Assembly: GCF_041320275.1 (NCBI RefSeq)
Contig: NZ_CP162023.1
Span: 3,162,001 to 3,226,000, forward strand
Source: Mumia sp. Pv4-285
GTDB lineage: Bacteria; Actinomycetota; Actinomycetes; Propionibacteriales; Nocardioidaceae
DNA length: 64,000 nt
Direction of reading: 5' to 3'
The notes under the pieces were generated by a model. That model did no database searches. It worked only from the letters and a program-made list of their open reading frames with translations, and had not been told where the DNA came from. The translations under genes were made by a program, and so were the position numbers. The number at the start of each line of letters is the position of its first letter. The first letter of the stretch is position 1. Shown here piece by piece: positions 59,942 to 64,000 of this stretch.

Positions 59942-61585
59942 TCAGCCCTTGGCGGGCTTGGTCGTCGACCCGTCGGTCTTCCAGTAGCTGGTCATGTCCC
60001 AACCCCAGACCGGCTGGGAGTGGTATCCCCCGACCTGCTTGCCGAAGACCTCGGTCTTCTTGCCGTAGAACAGCGGGACGATCGGGTTGTCGGCCAGCAT
60101 CTGCTTCGTGGCTTCGGCGTAGATCTTGTCCGCCTCGTCGGTCGTGCCCGCAGCCAGCGCCTGGGCGACGAGGTCGTCGACCTTCGGGTTGCAGTAGAAC
60201 GGGTAGTTCTGACCGCCCGGCACGGCCGCCGCGCACGAGAGCAGCGCCTGATAGAAGTCGCTTCCGTCGGGGTAGTCGGCGACCCAGAACGTCAGCGTCA
60301 TCGGCGCCTTGCCGGGCGTGGCCGCCACGTCGAAGAACGTGCTCTGCTGGATGGGCTGGGCGTCGACCTTGATCCCGATCTTGCCGAGGTCCTGCTGGAT
60401 CTGCGGGAGCATCTGGGTCCACGGGGGCGTGTTCCAGGAGTAGAGCGTCGTGCTGAACCCGTCCGGGTAGCCGGCGTCTGCGAGCAGCTGCTTGGCCTTC
60501 GCAAGATCCTGGTCGTGGAGGAGGTCCTCGTCGGTGTGCCCGACGATGTCCTTCGGCAGGAACTCGTTGGCCTCCGAACCCTGACCGCTGACGAGCTTGA
60601 GCAACATCGTCCGGTCGATCGCATACGAGACGGCCTCACGGACCTTGGGGTCGTCGAACGGCGCCATCTTCGTGTTCATCGTCAGGAAGTACGTCGAAGG
60701 CTTGGTGATGTTCTTGATCTGGCTCTTGAGGGCCGGGTCGTTCTTGACCTGGAGGTACTGCGCGGGCGGGATCGGGTCGCCCATCAGGTCGATGTCGCCC
60801 TTCTGCACCTGGAGCAGCTGCACCGACGGCTCGACGCCGAGCTTCTCGACGACCTCGTCGACGTACGGACGCGGGTAGTCCCAGTACGTCGGGTTCCGCT
60901 TGACCACGATCTCGCGGCCCGGGTCGAAGTGGTCGAGCGAGAACGGGCCGGAACCCACGGGCTCCGTGGCCACCGTGTCGCCGGTCCCCTGCTCGATGAC
61001 CGAGGCGTGCGGCATCGCGAGCACGTACTTGAAGGCGTTGTTCGGAGCCGTCAGCGTGATCTGCAGGTCGGTGTCGGAGACGGCCTTGATCCCTGCGACC
61101 TCACCCTCCGGGTTCTTGGCATACTCCTGCGCGCCCTTGATCCCGGACCAGAAGCTGGCGACGGGCGACTTGGTCTTCGGATCGAGGATCCGCTGGAAGG
61201 AGTACGCGAAGTCCTTGGCGGTCAGCGGCTTGCCGTCGCTGAACACCATCCCCTCCTTGATCGGGATGTCGTACGTCAGACCGTCGGCGCTCACCTTCGG
61301 CATGGCCGCGGCGGCCTGGGGGGCGATCTCCATCGTGTCGCCGACGTAGTCGTACAGGCGGTCGAAGAGCATCCGCATGTTGTTCCAGCAGGTCGCGTCG
61401 TAGCAGACCGCGGGATCGAACGTCTTCGGGTCGCTCTTGTAGGCGACCGTCATGGTCGCGCCGTACCGCGGATCGCGTCCCGATCCGCTCGAACCCGCCT
61501 GGTCGTTGTCGTTCCCGGCGCATGCCGAGGCTGTCAGTGCAACCGCCAGGGCGACCGCACTGAGCAACGTCTTCCGTGGTGCCAT
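59942..61585 (-). CDS. Oligopeptide-type ABC substrate-binding lipoprotein
   Basis: A 547-residue SBP_bac_5 protein. Lipoprotein signal with lipobox TASACAG (Cys at about 22), then TMTVAYKSDPKTFDPAVCYD, the family block LTYDIPIKEGMVFSDGKPLT and VREAVSYAIDRTMLLK. It binds the transported solute outside the membrane. Family members carry peptides, nickel, opines or sugars, so the name is not proof of substrate. The start overlaps the aminotransferase stop by one base. Confidence 0.94.
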   Translation of the reverse strand: MAPRKTLLSAVALAVALTASACAGNDNDQAGSSGSGRDPRYGATMTVAYKSDPKTFDPAVCYDATCWNNMRMLFDRLYDYVGDTMEIAPQAAAAMPKVSADGLTYDIPIKEGMVFSDGKPLTAKDFAYSFQRILDPKTKSPVASFWSGIKGAQEYAKNPEGEVAGIKAVSDTDLQITLTAPNNAFKYVLAMPHASVIEQGTGDTVATEPVGSGPFSLDHFDPGREIVVKRNPTYWDYPRPYVDEVVEKLGVEPSVQLLQVQKGDIDLMGDPIPPAQYLQVKNDPALKSQIKNITKPSTYFLTMNTKMAPFDDPKVREAVSYAIDRTMLLKLVSGQGSEANEFLPKDIVGHTDEDLLHDQDLAKAKQLLADAGYPDGFSTTLYSWNTPPWTQMLPQIQQDLGKIGIKVDAQPIQQSTFFDVAATPGKAPMTLTFWVADYPDGSDFYQALLSCAAAVPGGQNYPFYCNPKVDDLVAQALAAGTTDEADKIYAEATKQMLADNPIVPLFYGKKTEVFGKQVGGYHSQPVWGWDMTSYWKTDGSTTKPAKG

Positions 61586-62844
61586 CAGTTCTCCTCGAGG
61601 GACGTGACGTGCAGGGGCGTGGTTCGCGCCTGCGATGAGGGTGGGGTCCGACGACGCTGTCGGGAGGGCTCGTACGACGGAGACGCCGAGAGCGCCACCT
61701 CGGCAATGCAGTCGAGTCCGTGCATCAGGTGGGGCTGAGCCGCTGCGAGGGACACGCGGACATGGCCTTCTCCGCCTGCGCCGAAGGCCGGTCCGGGAGC
61801 GACTGCCACGCCGGTCCTCTCCAGGAGGTTGAGCGCGAAGGTGGTCGCGTCACCCGCGCCGACAGGAAGCCGCACCCACAGGTAGAACGCACCGGACGGC
61901 CTCAGGACGTCGAGTCCGAGCTCCGTCGCCCGCTGCACAGCGGCATCGCGACGCGACCGATAGGTCGACCGCATCGCCGCCACGCCAGCCTGGTCGCCGG
62001 TGAGCGCGGCGATCGCCGCATGCTGCGTCGGCGTGCTCACCGACGAGGTCGTCGTCTCCTGGACCTTCGCCATGCGGGTGATGACGGCTGGATCGGCGTA
62101 CGCGTAGCCGATCCTCCACCCGGTCATCGCGTACGTCTTCGACAGCGAGAAGACGGTCACGACGGCAGCATCGGGCGCGACGGCGCTGATGCTCGTCGAC
62201 GGCTCGTCGAGCCAGAGCTGGTCGTAGCACTCGTCCGAGATGATCCACAGGCCACGCGACGTCGCCCATTCGGCAACGGCCTCGATGCTGGCGCGCGACC
62301 AGACCGAACCGAGCGGGTTCGACGGCGAGTTCACGACGATCGCCCGCGTCCGGTCGGTCACCAGCGAGTCGAGGGCATCGACGTCCGGCTGGTAGTCGCG
62401 GTCCGCAGTCAGGCGGTACGGGACGGGCACCGCTTTGACGATGTCGGCGATCGTCCGGAGGTTCGGCCACCCGGGATCCGGGACGAGGACCTCGCTGCCG
62501 GTCTCGAGGAGCGCCCGGTAGGCGAGGGTCAGACCGCCGACGCCCCCCGGGGTCACGATGACGTGGTCGCGAGTCGCCTCGGTGATCGCGTTGTCCCGTG
62601 CCAGCTTGGCGCACACGGCGTCGCGAAGCTCCGGGATGCCGGGCGTGGGGGCGTATCGCGTCCTGCCGTCTCGTGCGGCCCGGGCCCCCGCGTCCACGAC
62701 GTGCGTCGGCGTGTCGAAGTCGGGTTCACCGAACTCGAGGTGGATCGCGTCGGGGACGGCCCAGGCGGCCGACGCGATCGCGCGGATGCCCGACGGGGGC
62801 AGCAGGCCGACGTCCTCGGCCATCCGCAGGGCCGGCGTGCTCAC
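61585..62844 (-). CDS. PLP-dependent class I/II aminotransferase
   Basis: A 419-residue fold-type I aminotransferase: HLEFGEPDFDTPTHVVDAG, VVNSPSNPLGSVWS, ISDECYDQL and the PLP lysine in SLSKTYAMTGWRIGYAYA. It should transfer an amino group from the imported compound or its oxidised product. It overlaps the SDR gene by four bases. Confidence 0.93.
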   Translation of the reverse strand: MSTPALRMAEDVGLLPPSGIRAIASAAWAVPDAIHLEFGEPDFDTPTHVVDAGARAARDGRTRYAPTPGIPELRDAVCAKLARDNAITEATRDHVIVTPGGVGGLTLAYRALLETGSEVLVPDPGWPNLRTIADIVKAVPVPYRLTADRDYQPDVDALDSLVTDRTRAIVVNSPSNPLGSVWSRASIEAVAEWATSRGLWIISDECYDQLWLDEPSTSISAVAPDAAVVTVFSLSKTYAMTGWRIGYAYADPAVITRMAKVQETTTSSVSTPTQHAAIAALTGDQAGVAAMRSTYRSRRDAAVQRATELGLDVLRPSGAFYLWVRLPVGAGDATTFALNLLERTGVAVAPGPAFGAGGEGHVRVSLAAAQPHLMHGLDCIAEVALSASPSYEPSRQRRRTPPSSQARTTPLHVTSLEEN

Positions 62845-63614
62845 GTGAGGCTCCGCATCATGCCGCCGTCGCAGGCGAGCATGCTCGCCGTCACGTATGA
62901 GGCGGACTCCGACGCGAGGAACCCCACCACCGCAGCGAACTCCTCAGGGCGTCCGTATCGACCGGCAGGGATCCCCGCCTCGCTGCGCGCCCGCACGGTC
63001 TGGACGCCGAGACCGGTGCGCTCGGCGGCGGACTGGTCGAGGGAGGCGACCCTGCTCGTGTCGATCCGCCCAGGGATCACTCCGTTGACCGTGACGCCGT
63101 CTTCGGCGACGGTCCGTGCGACGGTCTTCATCCAGCTCGCGAGCGCTGAACGGCCGGCGTTGGAGTAGGCCAGCTCGGGGATCGGCTCGCGGACCCCAGA
63201 GGAGAGGACCGCGACGATGCGCCCGAAACCGCGCGCGCGCATCCCGGGCAGCAGTCGCGTCGCCAGGTCGATCGGTGTGATGGCGAGCAGCTGGAGCGCT
63301 GCGCGCCACCCCTCGGCGTCCGTGGCGTCCGCGGGGCAGGGCGGCGGGCCACCCGCATTGAGGACTATGACGTCGACGCCCCCTGCAGCCAGCGCGGCCT
63401 CCGCGACCTCCGCGGCCGCGCCTTCGCTTCCTGCGTCGGCCGCGACGACGTCGACCGTGACATGGTGACGCGATCGCAGGTCGTCGGCCTTCGCCTCCAG
63501 CCGGGCGACATCGCGCGACCACAGCACGAGATCGTGGCCGCTCGACGCCAGGTCGTCGCTGACCGCGGCGCCGATGCCCGACGTCGCGCCGCCGACAAGA
63601 GCACGGCGGGCCAT
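62841..63614 (-). CDS. Short-chain dehydrogenase/reductase with altered active site
   Basis: A 257-residue SDR: cofactor motif GGATSGIGAAV, VLNAGGPPP (NAG motif) and the active-site region VLSSGVREPIPELAYSNAGR, in which the canonical YxxxK is not kept (the residue four after Tyr is Gly, then Arg). This is seen in a known SDR subgroup with LSNALR-like sequences. The reaction is uncertain. It overlaps its neighbours at both ends. Confidence 0.9.
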   Translation of the reverse strand: MARRALVGGATSGIGAAVSDDLASSGHDLVLWSRDVARLEAKADDLRSRHHVTVDVVAADAGSEGAAAEVAEAALAAGGVDVIVLNAGGPPPCPADATDAEGWRAALQLLAITPIDLATRLLPGMRARGFGRIVAVLSSGVREPIPELAYSNAGRSALASWMKTVARTVAEDGVTVNGVIPGRIDTSRVASLDQSAAERTGLGVQTVRARSEAGIPAGRYGRPEEFAAVVGFLASESASYVTASMLACDGGMMRSLT

Positions 63615-64000
63615 CAGCGGTCCCCCAGCTCTTCGATCGTGAGCGGCTCCGGCGACGGCACGAGTCCGACGCGATCGAGAACGTCGTCGAGCTCGTCGCT
63701 GGTCGCCTGGTCGAGCGGTCCCTTGGCAGCGCGCGTCGTGGCGGTGCTGATCACCCCTCGACGTCGCAGGACCTCCTTGCGGATGCGTAGCCCGACCACC
63801 GGCTGGCCTTCGAAGGCGATGTAGGGCAGGTAGTGGTCGAACACACGCGCCGCCGTCTCGATGTCGCCGCGCTCGAACGCCAACCTGATCGCGCGCAAGA
63901 TCTCGGGGAAGGCGAACCCGGTCATCGTCCCGGCTGCACCCCGGCGCAGCTCGCTGTACGCGCTCACTCCACCCAGTCCTCCGAAAACGGTCAGCTCGGG
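63614..64000 (-). CDS. DapA-family (dihydrodipicolinate synthase-like) lyase, C-terminal part
   Basis: The C-terminal portion (about 128 codons) of a protein continuing beyond the right edge: PELTVFGGLGGVSAYSELRR, then GAAGTMTGFAFPEILRAIR, typical of class I aldolases of the DapA/NanA/KdgD family. The Schiff-base lysine lies outside the window. It is the most upstream gene visible in the operon and overlaps the SDR start by one base. It could be a lyase for a 2-oxo acid formed by the aminotransferase or dehydrogenase. Confidence 0.85.
   Translation of the reverse strand, partial: PELTVFGGLGGVSAYSELRRGAAGTMTGFAFPEILRAIRLAFERGDIETAARVFDHYLPYIAFEGQPVVGLRIRKEVLRRRGVISTATTRAAKGPLDQATSDELDDVLDRVGLVPSPEPLTIEELGDR

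Overview
The window is high-GC chromosomal DNA from an actinobacterium, probably of the Nocardioidaceae type. The evidence is frequent GTG/TTG starts, strong GGAGG ribosome binding sites, an MmyB-type regulator, a mycothiol-dependent maleylpyruvate-isomerase-like domain, a cluster of DUF3618 and holin-X-like envelope proteins, and two ECF sigma factors. This family assignment is inference from gene content, not from a marker gene. No rRNA, CRISPR array or plasmid/phage structural gene is visible.

Bases 1-6984 look like core chromosome: the end of a saccharopine-dehydrogenase-like gene, an exported metallo-beta-lactamase-fold protein, a flavoprotein/NAD(P)-binding protein, an SNF2-type helicase, an alpha/beta hydrolase and an intact tRNA-Lys(CTT). 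From 6950 to 34299 lies a genomic island of about 27 kb inserted at the 3' end of that tRNA. An 84/83-base direct repeat (tRNA 3' end plus the tRNA terminator) sits at 6950-7033 and again at 34217-34299. A tyrosine integrase and a small excisionase-like protein sit just inside the left repeat. The island carries stress and regulatory genes (ohr, an MmyB-like regulator, two ECF sigma factors with partner genes, ArsR/SRPBCC, a DJ-1 family protein), two related VapBC-type cassettes whose toxins are both broken, a GH3 glycosidase, an envelope-stress trio and an AAA+ ATPase. Near its right end is a three-gene operon (27283-32365): a winged-helix-like protein, an SMC/Rad50-type ATPase with a four-cysteine zinc ribbon, and a large protein with a C-terminal PD-(D/E)XK nuclease motif. 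This is the best candidate in the window for an undescribed defence or conflict system.

Bases 34500-48760 hold a sugar-acid/polysaccharide catabolic region. An IclR regulator, an aldehyde dehydrogenase, a ribose-type ABC importer, a KDPG-type aldolase and a 906-residue secreted DUF5107 protein form one leftward operon. A second IclR gene is divergent from a KDG-type kinase, a third IclR gene follows, and next comes a 637-residue secreted protein. Palindromes of the ATTCGA...TCGAAT type lie at two of the promoters and a GTTCAG palindrome at the kinase promoter. Together the genes suggest extracellular processing of a polymer, uptake of the product, phosphorylation to KDPG and cleavage to pyruvate and glyceraldehyde 3-phosphate.

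Bases 48770-49476 are a scar zone with a hydratase-like gene fragment and a third copy of the tRNA-Lys 3' segment. From 64000 down to 49477 there is one tightly packed leftward operon of fourteen genes: a DapA-family protein (cut by the window edge), an SDR, an aminotransferase, a five-gene oligopeptide-type ABC importer, a Gfo/Idh/MocA dehydrogenase, a TldD/TldE protease pair, two DUF4438 paralogues and a GntR regulator. It probably imports and breaks down a peptide-like or amino-sugar-like compound; the substrate cannot be read from the sequence.
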